Assembly (NCBI GenBank): GCA_045585835.1
Contig: JAZMZG010000009.1
Location: 62,001 to 126,000 of the forward strand
Source: CALCTE01 sp045585835
GTDB taxonomy: Bacteria; Bacillota; Clostridia; Oscillospirales; CAG-272
Direction: 5' to 3'
DNA length: 64,000 bases
Within the stretch, counting starts at the first letter, position 1. The number at the start of each line of letters is the position of its first letter. The position numbers were made by a program, and so were the translations under genes. Positions 9,963 through 17,700 of the stretch are shown here, piece by piece. The notes under the pieces are model-generated. The model did no database searches and had not been told where the DNA came from. It was given only the letters and a program-made list of their open reading frames with translations.

Positions 9963-11339
9963 ATGAAACGAGATACTGAAAAAATGTACGCCGAGATGAA
10001 GCCGTGGCGGCTGTTTTTCATCGTGGCGTTACCGGGTATGATCAGTATGTTCGCTATGTCTGTGTACAGCATAGTAGAAGGAATATTTATAGGTCAGAGG
10101 CTCGGAGAGAGTGCATTTGCGGCGGTAAATATAGCGATGCCTCTCGTTATGATAAATTTCTCGCTTTCCGATCTTATCGGTGTGGGTGCATCGGTGCCTA
10201 TATCTATTGCGCTTGGCAGAAAGGATAGAAAAATTGCCAATAACGTATTCACCTGCTCCGTTATAATGATATTTATCACGTCAATCATAATGGGAGGCGT
10301 GATGTATACAGCGGCACAGCCGCTTTGCAAAATGATGGGTGCAGACGGCGAGCTTCTCGATACTTCCGTAAGGTATCTTCGTACGGTGGCACTTTTAAGT
10401 CCGCTGTCCACCGTATTTTTTGCGATGGACAACTATCTTCGTATAAGCGGATACGTAAAAATGAGCATGGCAATAAACATCGGCTCAAACGTAGCGACTA
10501 TAGGCTTTTTGAGTGTGTTTTTGCTCGTGTTTAATATGGACGTAGTGGGCTCCGCTTTGGCGGTTTCCGTTGCTATGTCTTTAAGCTCTGTTGTTGCGAT
10601 GATACCGTTTATAAGAAAAAAGGCGCTCTTACAGTTTGCAAAACCTAAATTTACGAAAGCGATGGTCGGGGAGATAGCCGCTTGCGGAAGCCCCGTGTTT
10701 TTAAGCAACGTTGCGGGACGTGTGACCTCTATAATTATGAATATATCGCTTATGTCGCTCGGCGTCGAAGCGTTTGGTGAAAACGGCGGCACGACGGCAG
10801 TTGCCGTATATGCGGTGCTCATGTATTCAAGTGACCTTTGTTGGCCGCTTTTATACGGTATCAGCGACTCGCTTTCACCCGCAATCGGATATAATTGGGG
10901 CGCCAAAAGCTATGACAGAGTCAAGAAGATAGCAAAATGCGCATTCGTCGGAACAGCGGCGGTAGGACTTGTTTCAACTACGTTTTTGTTTTGCTTTTCA
11001 AAAACGGTCGCTACGTGGTTTGCAAATGCTCAAGACGTGCTTTTGCTTGAAGAGTCCGCACACGCCATAAAGCTCTTCTGCTTTGCGTATCTGTTTAGGT
11101 GGTTTGCGGTCACGACACAAGGCTTTTTGAGCGCTATCGAAAAGCCTGTATTGGCAACGCTTATGTCGGTTGCGACAGCTCTTGTTTTCCCCGTTATAAT
11201 TCTCGGCGCACTGTGGCCGTTTGGACTTGACGGTATATGGGTAAACTTTGTAGGCGTAAACATACTCACCGCCGCACTCGGCACAGTTTTGCTTTTACGT
11301 ATCAAAAAAGAAATAAGGCGCAGAGAAAAAGCTGCGTAA
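9963..11339 (+). CDS. MATE family multidrug/Na+ efflux transporter
   Basis: A 458-residue membrane protein with about 12 hydrophobic segments in two homologous halves, typical of MATE exporters. The N-terminal half carries the characteristic LPGMISMF and GVGASVPISIALGRKDRK segments. MATE proteins extrude cationic drugs or metabolites in exchange for Na+ or H+; the substrate cannot be predicted. The start has an AGAAAGGTATGTAA leader. It is a single gene bounded by hairpins on both sides. Confidence 0.92.
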   Translation: MKRDTEKMYAEMKPWRLFFIVALPGMISMFAMSVYSIVEGIFIGQRLGESAFAAVNIAMPLVMINFSLSDLIGVGASVPISIALGRKDRKIANNVFTCSVIMIFITSIIMGGVMYTAAQPLCKMMGADGELLDTSVRYLRTVALLSPLSTVFFAMDNYLRISGYVKMSMAINIGSNVATIGFLSVFLLVFNMDVVGSALAVSVAMSLSSVVAMIPFIRKKALLQFAKPKFTKAMVGEIAACGSPVFLSNVAGRVTSIIMNISLMSLGVEAFGENGGTTAVAVYAVLMYSSDLCWPLLYGISDSLSPAIGYNWGAKSYDRVKKIAKCAFVGTAAVGLVSTTFLFCFSKTVATWFANAQDVLLLEESAHAIKLFCFAYLFRWFAVTTQGFLSAIEKPVLATLMSVATALVFPVIILGALWPFGLDGIWVNFVGVNILTAALGTVLLLRIKKEIRRREKAA

Positions 11340-11346
11340 TGACAAC

Positions 11347-11379
11347 AAAAAGGCTACGGCAATCTGCCGTAGCCTTTTT
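11347..11379. terminator. Bidirectional terminator between MATE gene and SDR gene
   Basis: A 14 bp perfect inverted repeat (AAAAAGGCTACGGC with GCCGTAGCCTTTTT) and a 5-base loop. It has A and T runs on the two sides, so it can serve both convergent genes. Confidence 0.85.
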
Positions 11380-11394
11380 ACGTTAAATATTAAA

Positions 11395-12183
11395 TTAGAA
11401 CGTTCTGATGGAGGAGGTCCAACCGCCGTCAATAATTTGAACTGCGCCCGTCATATAGCCGGAAGCTGTTTCGGAAGCTAAAAAGCAAGCGGCGCCGCCG
11501 ATATCTGCGGGGTCGCCGGGACGGTGCATGGGGATAGCAGCCATCATCTTCTCTGCTGTCTCGGGGTTAGCGTAGAAGAGCTTTTTGGTGCCCTCAAACA
11601 TAATTGAGCCGGGGCAGATAACGTTTACGCGGATATTGTCTGTAGCGTACTCGATAGCCATAGCCTTGGACATATTGATAACACCTGCTTTTGCTGCCGT
11701 GAAAGCAACCTGCAAACGAAGGGGTTGTACGCCCGCTACGGAAGAAACGTTGATGATAGAGCAGGGGGTGCCTTGCTTAAGCATCTGACGGATAGCATAC
11801 TTTGAGCAGTAGTAAACGCCGTTTAAGTCACAAGCCATAATTCTGTCCCAAAGGCCGTCATCGTATTCGTGAGTCTTCTTGCGGTACTCGGGACCGCCGT
11901 TGATACCTGCGTTATTAACCAAGCAGTCAACCTTGCCATAGAGCTTTACGGTTTCTGCGATGAGATTTTCTGCGCTTTCTTTGTTTCCGACGTCGCAAGT
12001 GATAGCTGCGCACTCGCCGCCTTTTGCTTTGATATCCTCAACGACCTTTTCAAGAGATGCAAGAGTACGTCCCGTAACGACTACTTTTGCGCCTTCTTTT
12101 GCAAAGCTGTCTGCGATAGCAGAACCGATAGCTCCGCCGCCGCCTGTTACTATTACGACTTTGTCTTTCAAATTAAGATCCAT
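11395..12183 (-). CDS. Short-chain dehydrogenase/reductase-like protein, copy 1, catalytic Tyr replaced by Phe
   Basis: A 262-residue classical-type SDR. The Rossmann nucleotide-binding motif TGGGGAIG (13-20), NNAG (90-93), the structural Asn (N121) and the catalytic-type Ser (S148) are present. The YxxxK position reads FTAAK, so residue 161, normally the catalytic Tyr, is Phe (codon TTC), while K165 is kept. The neighbouring paralogue has the same change. In classical SDRs the Tyr donates the proton and its loss usually abolishes oxidoreductase activity, so a different reaction or a non-enzymatic role is possible. The substrate is unknown. It lies 102 bases downstream of the second copy. Confidence 0.9.
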   Translation of the reverse strand: MDLNLKDKVVIVTGGGGAIGSAIADSFAKEGAKVVVTGRTLASLEKVVEDIKAKGGECAAITCDVGNKESAENLIAETVKLYGKVDCLVNNAGINGGPEYRKKTHEYDDGLWDRIMACDLNGVYYCSKYAIRQMLKQGTPCSIINVSSVAGVQPLRLQVAFTAAKAGVINMSKAMAIEYATDNIRVNVICPGSIMFEGTKKLFYANPETAEKMMAAIPMHRPGDPADIGGAACFLASETASGYMTGAVQIIDGGWTSSIRTF

Positions 12184-12285
12184 TTTCGTTCTCCTTTATA
12201 TGTATATTTAAGTTTAATAGTTCGCCAAGTTAGATTTTACCACATAAATCCGCCGTTTACAAGGGATTTTGCAAAATATTTTCCT

Positions 12286-13074
12286 TTAAAACATTCTCAT
12301 GGAGGAGGTCCAACCGCCGTCGATTACCTGTACCGAGCCCGTCATATAGCCAAGCGCCGTTTCAGAAGCCATAAAGCAAGCGGCGCTTGCGATATCCGCA
12401 GGGTCGCCCGGGCGGTTCATCGGGATAGACGCCATCATCTTTTCCGCAGTTTCGGGGTTAGCGTAGAAGAGCTTTTTGGTGCCCTCAAACATGATAGAAC
12501 CGGGGCAGATGACGTTTACGCGGATATTGTCGCCTGCATATTCGATAGCCATAGCTTTTGAGAGGTTTATAACGCCCGCCTTTGCCGCCGTAAATGCGGC
12601 TTGTAAGCGAAGCGGGAGCACGCCCGCAACGGACGATATGTTGATAATGGAGCCGGGTGTGCCTTGACTGAGCATTTGAGCTATTGCGTGCTTTGAGCAA
12701 TAGTAAACGCCGTTTAAGTCGCAGTCTATTATCCTTTTCCAAAGGCTGTCGTCGTATTCGTGCGTTCTTTTTCTGTACTCGGGGCCGCCGTTGATGCCTG
12801 CGTTGTTTACAAGGCAGTCTAATTTGCCGTATATTTTAACCGTCTCCGCAATCAGATTTTTCGCACTTTCCATATCCGTCACGTCACAGATAAGGGGCGT
12901 ACACTCGCCACCGCTTTCTCTTATGACCTTTACTATTCCATCGAGATCGGAAAGCCTAAGTCCCGCCACGACGACCTTTGCACCCTCTTTTGCAAAGGCT
13001 TCCGAAATGGCAGAGCCGATAGCTCCGCCACCGCCTGTGACGATTACGACTTTATCTTTTAAATTGAGTTCCAT
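12286..13074 (-). CDS. Short-chain dehydrogenase/reductase-like protein, copy 2, catalytic Tyr replaced by Phe
   Basis: A 262-residue paralogue of the downstream gene, highly similar along its whole length, so this is a tandem duplication. Nucleotide-binding TGGGGAIG (13-20), NNAG (90-93) and S148 are present, and the active-site motif is again FTAAK (F161, K165). The ATG at 13074 is chosen because an in-frame ATG at 13089 is itself part of the GGAGG ribosome binding site, and because 13074 gives the same length as the paralogue. It follows the PgeF-type gene by 18 bases and is probably the fourth gene of the murI operon. Confidence 0.9.
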   Translation of the reverse strand: MELNLKDKVVIVTGGGGAIGSAISEAFAKEGAKVVVAGLRLSDLDGIVKVIRESGGECTPLICDVTDMESAKNLIAETVKIYGKLDCLVNNAGINGGPEYRKRTHEYDDSLWKRIIDCDLNGVYYCSKHAIAQMLSQGTPGSIINISSVAGVLPLRLQAAFTAAKAGVINLSKAMAIEYAGDNIRVNVICPGSIMFEGTKKLFYANPETAEKMMASIPMNRPGDPADIASAACFMASETALGYMTGSVQVIDGGWTSSMRMF

Positions 13075-13092
13075 TCTGTTTTCCTCCATATA

Positions 13093-13884
13093 TTACTTTT
13101 TATTTTTTCCTTTTCCTATCACGGCGCACAAAAGCCCTCTTTTTACGCCTTGCGCTCTGTGAGAAAAGTATTTTTCGTTGTTTATCTTCGTACATTCACC
13201 CGATACGTCTATGCTCGCAATACCCTCTTTTTCGAGTTGGCTTTTGCATATTGCCACAAGGTCGATGTGAGGCTTTTCGTGATTTCGGTCAATGAAGCTT
13301 CCGTATCCTTTATCCGAAAACATTTTTGCTACGTCTTTGCCCACTTCAAAGCTCTCCGTTGAAATGCAAGGGCCTATTGCGGCGCATATATTTTCCGCAT
13401 CTATGCCGTAGCTTTCGCAAAATCCATTCACTGTTTTTCCGATTATGTTATCTATCGTGCCTTTCCAACCCGAATGAATTGCCGCCACCGCCGTGTTATT
13501 TTTATCCCACAGTAAAACGGGAGTGCAGTCGGCGCTTCTTACGAGTAAAAGAACTTCGTCATCATCCGTCATTACAGCATCGGCGGGTTCTGAAAACTTT
13601 TCCTTAAAAACGCCCGTGCCTTTATCGGCGCTTGTGACTTTTCTATATACGGTCGAGTGAGTTTGGTTTGAGCAGACTATGTCACCTTCCTCGTATCCCA
13701 AGGCTTTTGCTATCCTTGAAAGATTTTCGTGGACGTTTTTCTCGTCGTCGCCTACGGTAAAGCTCGTGTTAAGACTTGCGTATACGCCCGAAGAAACGCC
13801 CCCGAATCGCGTAGAGAAAAAATGGGGAGCGTTTATGTTTTCGGCGACGTTTACGGGAAGTGTGCCAATATTTTTAAATATCAT
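13093..13884 (-). CDS. pgeF: PgeF/YfiH/YlmD family polyphenol oxidase-like purine nucleosidase/phosphorylase
   Basis: A 263-residue member of the Cu-oxidase_4 (laccase-domain) family. Diagnostic features are the N-terminal FFSTRFGGVSSG, QTHS (the first metal-binding His), the RSADCTPVLLWD segment and HSGWKGT. Family members bind zinc. They have been described as purine nucleoside phosphorylases/adenosine deaminases and, for E. coli YfiH, as an editing enzyme for cytoplasmic peptidoglycan precursors, which would fit cotranscription with murI. It overlaps the upstream DUF1934 gene by 11 bases. Which activity applies here is an inference. Confidence 0.88.
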   Translation of the reverse strand: MIFKNIGTLPVNVAENINAPHFFSTRFGGVSSGVYASLNTSFTVGDDEKNVHENLSRIAKALGYEEGDIVCSNQTHSTVYRKVTSADKGTGVFKEKFSEPADAVMTDDDEVLLLVRSADCTPVLLWDKNNTAVAAIHSGWKGTIDNIIGKTVNGFCESYGIDAENICAAIGPCISTESFEVGKDVAKMFSDKGYGSFIDRNHEKPHIDLVAICKSQLEKEGIASIDVSGECTKINNEKYFSHRAQGVKRGLLCAVIGKGKNKK

Positions 13885-14476
13885 CTCTCGTCACCGTCAT
13901 CCTTATTCTGTTAAGCTGTGCTTGCGTGTTGTTTATTTCCAATGCGTAAACGATATCGAGCTTTCCGCCTTTTTCAAGAGTAATGCTGTTCTTGACAGCT
14001 TTGGTAAACATATTTATACGAAGCGTCATGACCTCCGCACCGTAGATAAAACTCTTTGTCTTGTTTTCCTCAAATATCATATTCGAGGTATGCGTACCTC
14101 TGCGCTTCATAAATACGGTCTTAGGCTTATCGGGTGCAAAAACGATGCTCGTTGTACTGCCCTTCATACCCGTAGCTTCCGTTTCGTCATAGCTTATATC
14201 TATTTTCGAGCCGCAGAGCTTCATCGTGCCCTTTGTGTACATCTCGGCGGAGAATCTGCCGTCCTCGCCGTCTGCAAAGGGGAGTATGGAATCGAAGTCG
14301 TCCTTTGCGATATCAAAGCATCGTGAAAGCTCTTTTTCAAGAGCACTCATACTGCCGTATTCGGTGGCTTTCTTCATAAGGTCAGCCCGCACGTATTCTC
14401 TGCCCATCGCACTTTGTGCGGGGTCGAAGTTTTTTTGGACTGATGAAATTTCAATAGTTACGGGTATATCGGTCAT
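13874..14476 (-). CDS. DUF1934 (YwiB-like) beta-barrel protein
   Basis: A 200-residue protein. The C-terminal 120 residues match the DUF1934 pattern (ISYDETEATGMKGSTTSIVF, then a basic strand, FIYGAEVMTLRIN and a final ALEINN strand), a calycin-like small barrel of unknown function. It is longer than typical YwiB proteins because of an extra helical stretch in the N-terminal half (residues about 25-75). The start overlaps the end of murI by four bases (ATGA), so it is translationally coupled to murI. Confidence 0.75.
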   Translation of the reverse strand: MTDIPVTIEISSVQKNFDPAQSAMGREYVRADLMKKATEYGSMSALEKELSRCFDIAKDDFDSILPFADGEDGRFSAEMYTKGTMKLCGSKIDISYDETEATGMKGSTTSIVFAPDKPKTVFMKRRGTHTSNMIFEENKTKSFIYGAEVMTLRINMFTKAVKNSITLEKGGKLDIVYALEINNTQAQLNRIRMTVTRDDI

Positions 14477-15294
14477 GGCTTGAAATAGTCCTCTATATTT
14501 ATTTTCGTCACGCCGTCGGGCGTCTGTCCCAAAAATGCGCCCGCAAATTTTTCGAAGTTACGCACGCTGTCGCTGACGTATATTTCGGTGCTTCCTTTTT
14601 CTCTGTCTGCGCAAAGCGAATTCTTTTCAAGATATTCCTTGATACCTCTTGCGCCCTCCGAGCCCGAATTTACAAGCTTTGAACCGGGCAGAGCCTTGCT
14701 TATTGCGTCATAAAGAAGCGGATAGTGAGTACAGCCGAGTATTACCGTATCAACCTTGCCCTTGTACTCTCCGATGTAGTCGGAAACGACTGTGCTTACC
14801 GCCGTATTGTCTGCGCTTGTATATCCGTTTTCGACAAGCGGAACGAATAGGGGACAAGCCTTTGATTGTATCTTTATATCGGAGCGAAGCGAGCTTACGA
14901 GCTTCTCGTAAACGCCTGAGCATATAGTCGCCTCAGTGCCTAAAACGAGCAAGGTGCCGCCTTTGCGAGTTTCCTTACACGCTTTTTCTACGGTGGGCTC
15001 AATAACGCCCATAACGCCGTCGCCGAAGGCTTCCCTAAGCTCCGTCATAGCGTTGGTGCTGACCGTGCCGCAAGCGACAAGGATAGCCTTAACGCCGAAG
15101 CTTTTTAAAAAGCGTGCGTCCTCAAGAGCGTATCTTTTGATGGTCTGTGCTGATTTCGTTCCGTACGGAACTCTGCCCGTATCGCCGAAATATATTATAT
15201 TTTCATTGGGGCAAAGAGCTTTGAGCTCCTTTAGCGCAGTGAGCCCTCCGAGTCCCGAATCGAACACTCCGAGCGGGCTGTTTTTTAAATCCAT
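14473..15294 (-). CDS. murI: Glutamate racemase
   Basis: A 273-residue enzyme that makes D-glutamate for peptidoglycan in the cytoplasm. The N-terminal GVFDSGLGGLT and FGDTGRVPYG motifs and the two catalytic cysteines C75 (in VACGTVST) and C188 (in GCTHYPLL) are visible. The first Cys motif reads ACGT rather than the more familiar ACNT. The ATG at 15294 is preceded by GGAGG with 7-8 bases of spacing; an upstream in-frame start would include the ribosome binding site. A sigma-A-type promoter lies about 25-50 bases upstream. It is the first gene of an operon with DUF1934, pgeF and the SDR genes. Confidence 0.94.
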   Translation of the reverse strand: MDLKNSPLGVFDSGLGGLTALKELKALCPNENIIYFGDTGRVPYGTKSAQTIKRYALEDARFLKSFGVKAILVACGTVSTNAMTELREAFGDGVMGVIEPTVEKACKETRKGGTLLVLGTEATICSGVYEKLVSSLRSDIKIQSKACPLFVPLVENGYTSADNTAVSTVVSDYIGEYKGKVDTVILGCTHYPLLYDAISKALPGSKLVNSGSEGARGIKEYLEKNSLCADREKGSTEIYVSDSVRNFEKFAGAFLGQTPDGVTKINIEDYFKP

Positions 15295-15317
15295 ATCAGA
15301 CACCTCCGTACGTTTAC

Positions 15318-15346
15318 AATATACCATAAAGTTACGGGTTTTACAA
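15318..15346 (-). promoter_or_regulatory. Predicted sigma-A promoter of the murI operon
   Basis: On the minus strand TTGTAA and TATATT are separated by exactly 17 bases, ending 24 bases upstream of the murI start codon. Confidence 0.6.
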
Positions 15347-15387
15347 GAGCTTTACATAAGAAAGTTGCGTCAATATAATGATATGCA

Positions 15388-15434
15388 AACGAAAAAAATA
15401 AAGTACAGGGAGCGTTTTACGCTCCCTGTACTTT
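15388..15434 (-). terminator. Terminator of the radical SAM-SPFH-XRE gene group
   Basis: A 15 bp perfect stem (AAAGTACAGGGAGCG and its complement) has a 5-base loop. On the minus strand it is followed by a T-rich run, just after the XRE gene stop. Confidence 0.85.
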
Positions 15435-15441
15435 GAAAGGT

Positions 15442-15660
15442 CTATTTCAGTTTTCTCGGTACGTCGGTAAACCCCGCAATATAATCAAGCGAAACGTTGT
15501 AGTATTTTGCCAAAGCGACCATACGCTCAAACGGAACAGCTCTTTTCCCGTTTTCGTACTGTGCATAATACGATTGGCTCGTTCCGATTATTTTTGCTAT
15601 ATCTTCTTGACTCTTATCGGCGTCTTCCCTTAAATCCTTCAGCCTTTGGTATACGTTCAT
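15442..15660 (-). CDS. Small XRE-family helix-turn-helix regulator
   Basis: A 72-residue protein that is essentially one Cro/C1-type HTH domain (RLKDLREDADKSQEDIAKIIGTSQSYYAQYENGKR, then LAKYYNVSLDYIAGFTD). It lacks a sensor domain, so it is probably a DNA-binding repressor responding through dimerisation or a partner. It starts 9 bases downstream of the SPFH gene, so it is likely cotranscribed. The target is unknown. Confidence 0.85.
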   Translation of the reverse strand: MNVYQRLKDLREDADKSQEDIAKIIGTSQSYYAQYENGKRAVPFERMVALAKYYNVSLDYIAGFTDVPRKLK

Positions 15661-15669
15661 TTTTAATAA

Positions 15670-16620
15670 TCAGTCACAGCAGGGGTCAGTTTCGGGCAGG
15701 GGAACTTTTTCGGGAGCGGGGCTTGTGAAGTCGCCGAGCTCTGTCGTTTCGGAGAACATTACGTTTGACTTTACCGCATTTACCGCATCCGTGGGAACGA
15801 TGAGCTTGACTGCCTTGCCGTCGCCCATCTTAACAAGTGCCTCGTACTTTTTAAGCTCAAGCACAGCTGCGTCGGGAGCGGCTTTTCTTATAAGCTCAAT
15901 ACCCTTTGCCTCTGCTTCTTTGGCAAGAAGCACGGCTTTTGCTTCACCTTCGGCTCTTGCGATACGTGCATCTCTTTCACCCTCTGCCTCAAGTATCATA
16001 GCCTGCTTATCACCCTCGGCTCTCGTTATAGCCGCAGCCTTGTGTCCTTCTGCCTGCAAAAGAGTTTCACGGCGGTCACGCTCGGCCTTCATCTGCTTTT
16101 CCATCGCGTTTTGTATTTCTGCGGGAGGGATTATGTTTTTGAGCTCAACTCTGCCGACTTTTATACCCCATTGGTCAGTTGCGTCGTCGAGTATCTCCGT
16201 CATCTTTCCGTTTATGGTGTCTCTTGAAGTAAGCGTACCGTCGAGTTCAAGCTCGCCGACGATGTTACGCAAGGTAGTTGCAGTGAGGTTTTCCAAAGCG
16301 CCTATGGGATTTACCGCACCGTAAGCATAGAGCTTTGCGTCGAATATGCGGAAATAAACGACCGTATCGATTTGCATAGTTACGTTATCCTTCGTGATAA
16401 CGGGTTGGGGAGGGGAGTCGATGACCTGCTCCTTTAAGGTAACTTTCTTTGATATTCTTTCAAAAATAGGAATCTTGATGTGTATTCCCGCATCCCAAGT
16501 CTTGCGGTATTTACCCAAAAATTCGATTACGTATTGCGTAGCTTGCGGTACGATGCAGATGTTAGCGCCGATGATATAAAGCACCACCGCAGCGATGATA
16601 TAGGGGATATACTTTTCCAT
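15670..16620 (-). CDS. SPFH/Band 7 domain membrane protein (stomatin/slipin/QmcA-like)
   Basis: A 316-residue protein with an N-terminal transmembrane anchor (residues about 4-22), a Band 7/PHB domain (GIHIKIPIFERISKKVTLKEQ to ELKNIIPPAEIQNAMEKQM) and a long Ala/Glu-rich coiled coil (residues about 180-250). It ends in DPCCD. SPFH proteins form membrane-associated oligomers that organise membranes or regulate proteases. A partner NfeD-type protease is often adjacent in other genomes but is not seen here. It has a GGAGG site and its own predicted promoter. Confidence 0.92.
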   Translation of the reverse strand: MEKYIPYIIAAVVLYIIGANICIVPQATQYVIEFLGKYRKTWDAGIHIKIPIFERISKKVTLKEQVIDSPPQPVITKDNVTMQIDTVVYFRIFDAKLYAYGAVNPIGALENLTATTLRNIVGELELDGTLTSRDTINGKMTEILDDATDQWGIKVGRVELKNIIPPAEIQNAMEKQMKAERDRRETLLQAEGHKAAAITRAEGDKQAMILEAEGERDARIARAEGEAKAVLLAKEAEAKGIELIRKAAPDAAVLELKKYEALVKMGDGKAVKLIVPTDAVNAVKSNVMFSETTELGDFTSPAPEKVPLPETDPCCD

Positions 16621-16649
16621 AATGAAACCTCCTTATTGTTTTCGTGTAT

Positions 16650-16679
16650 ATTTTATCATATTTTATGTTTTGCTGTCAA
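16650..16679 (-). promoter_or_regulatory. Predicted sigma-A promoter of the SPFH gene
   Basis: On the minus strand TTGACA and TAAAAT are separated by 18 bases. The -35 lies within the last codons of the upstream radical SAM gene, so the SPFH and XRE genes could be expressed independently of it. Confidence 0.6.
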
Positions 16680-17574
16680 TGCCTTGTACGAGCTCATCTC
16701 GCTCAAAAGTACGGTTTATATAGTTTAGAACACGCTTTTTGTCAGCGCTCCATAAGGGAGCGACAAGCGTTCTTTTGTCACCGTCGCCGGTTATGCGGTG
16801 AACTACGACATTTTTCGGAAGCGCTCTTATACAGTCCTCCAAAAGCTCCGTATATTCCTCTAAAGACAAAACGGGAACTTTACCTTTTTTGTATTCGTCA
16901 TAAAGGTCGCTGTCCTTTAATATATGCAGAAGCTGCAGCTTTATACCGTCGCTGTGAGCGCCTATAAAACGAGCCGTTTGCGTTATCATTTCCTTGCTTT
17001 CGCCCGGAAGCCCAATTATCTGATGCGTTATGACCTCTGCACCTATTTTGTGAAGCTCTGCGACTGCCTTTTCATATACGTCAAGCTCGTATCCTCTGCG
17101 TATGTAATCTGCAGTGCTTTTATGTATGCTCTGAAGTCCGAGCTCCACCCAAATCGGCTTCTTTTTTATAAGAGATGCGAGCATATCAAGCACGTCTTTC
17201 CCGAGACAGTCCGGACGTGTTGCTATAGACAGAAGGACTATTCTTTCGTCGCCCGCAGCTTCTTCGAATCGGCTTTTTAAATATTCGAGGTCGCCGTATG
17301 TATTGGTGAAGCTTTGAAAATATGCAATATATTTACAGCCCTTGCCCTTTTCACCGAGCAGCTCTATTGCCGAGTCTATCTGCTCCTTTACGCTTTCTGC
17401 ACAAGCGGCGAATTCACCGCTTCCCTTTTCGGAGCAGAATATGCACCCTCTCGTGCCTGCAGTGCCGTCTCTGTTGGGGCAGGTCAAGGACGCCGTAAGC
17501 GAGAGCTTATACACCTTCGTGCCGAAGCGCTTTTTCAAATATGCGTTTACACTGTTATATCTTTCCGTAGCCAC
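16663..17574 (-). CDS. Radical SAM protein, YhcC family
   Basis: A 303-residue member of the YhcC/TIGR01212 radical SAM group. The N-terminus has RFGTKVYKLSL, CPNRDG and RGCIFC (the cysteines that ligand the 4Fe-4S cluster), followed by a TIM-barrel core (YFQSFTNTY, WVELGLQS, THQIIGLPGE) and a C-terminal region with HRITGDG. The function of the family is not established; members are often near tRNA modification or translation genes. The start is uncertain. A GTG at 17574 agrees with family length but sits only 2 bases after AAAGGAGG; an ATG at 17622 would place the ribosome binding site inside the gene. Confidence 0.85.
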   Translation of the reverse strand: MATERYNSVNAYLKKRFGTKVYKLSLTASLTCPNRDGTAGTRGCIFCSEKGSGEFAACAESVKEQIDSAIELLGEKGKGCKYIAYFQSFTNTYGDLEYLKSRFEEAAGDERIVLLSIATRPDCLGKDVLDMLASLIKKKPIWVELGLQSIHKSTADYIRRGYELDVYEKAVAELHKIGAEVITHQIIGLPGESKEMITQTARFIGAHSDGIKLQLLHILKDSDLYDEYKKGKVPVLSLEEYTELLEDCIRALPKNVVVHRITGDGDKRTLVAPLWSADKKRVLNYINRTFERDELVQGIDSKT

Positions 17575-17641
17575 CGCCTCCTTTATTCCTATTTTACAAC
17601 TGCTTTCGAAATAAGTCAACAAGAAAGCTCCCGTTTGGCTA

Positions 17642-17670
17642 TTGCAAAAATCCGCATTTTATGGTAATAT
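17642..17670 (+). promoter_or_regulatory. Predicted sigma-A promoter of the dGTPase-like gene
   Basis: TTGCAA and TAATAT are separated by 17 bases, 31 bases upstream of the start codon, with an AGGAGG ribosome binding site in between. Confidence 0.45.
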
Positions 17671-17700
17671 CAACGTAGGTGCATAAGAGGAGGTGCTTTT

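Noticed and set aside
11869..12561. 230-codon plus-strand frame across the two SDR genes
   Set aside because: It runs antisense through the 3' end of copy 2, the intergenic gap and the 5' part of copy 1, with no start signals; both SDR genes are complete on the minus strand.
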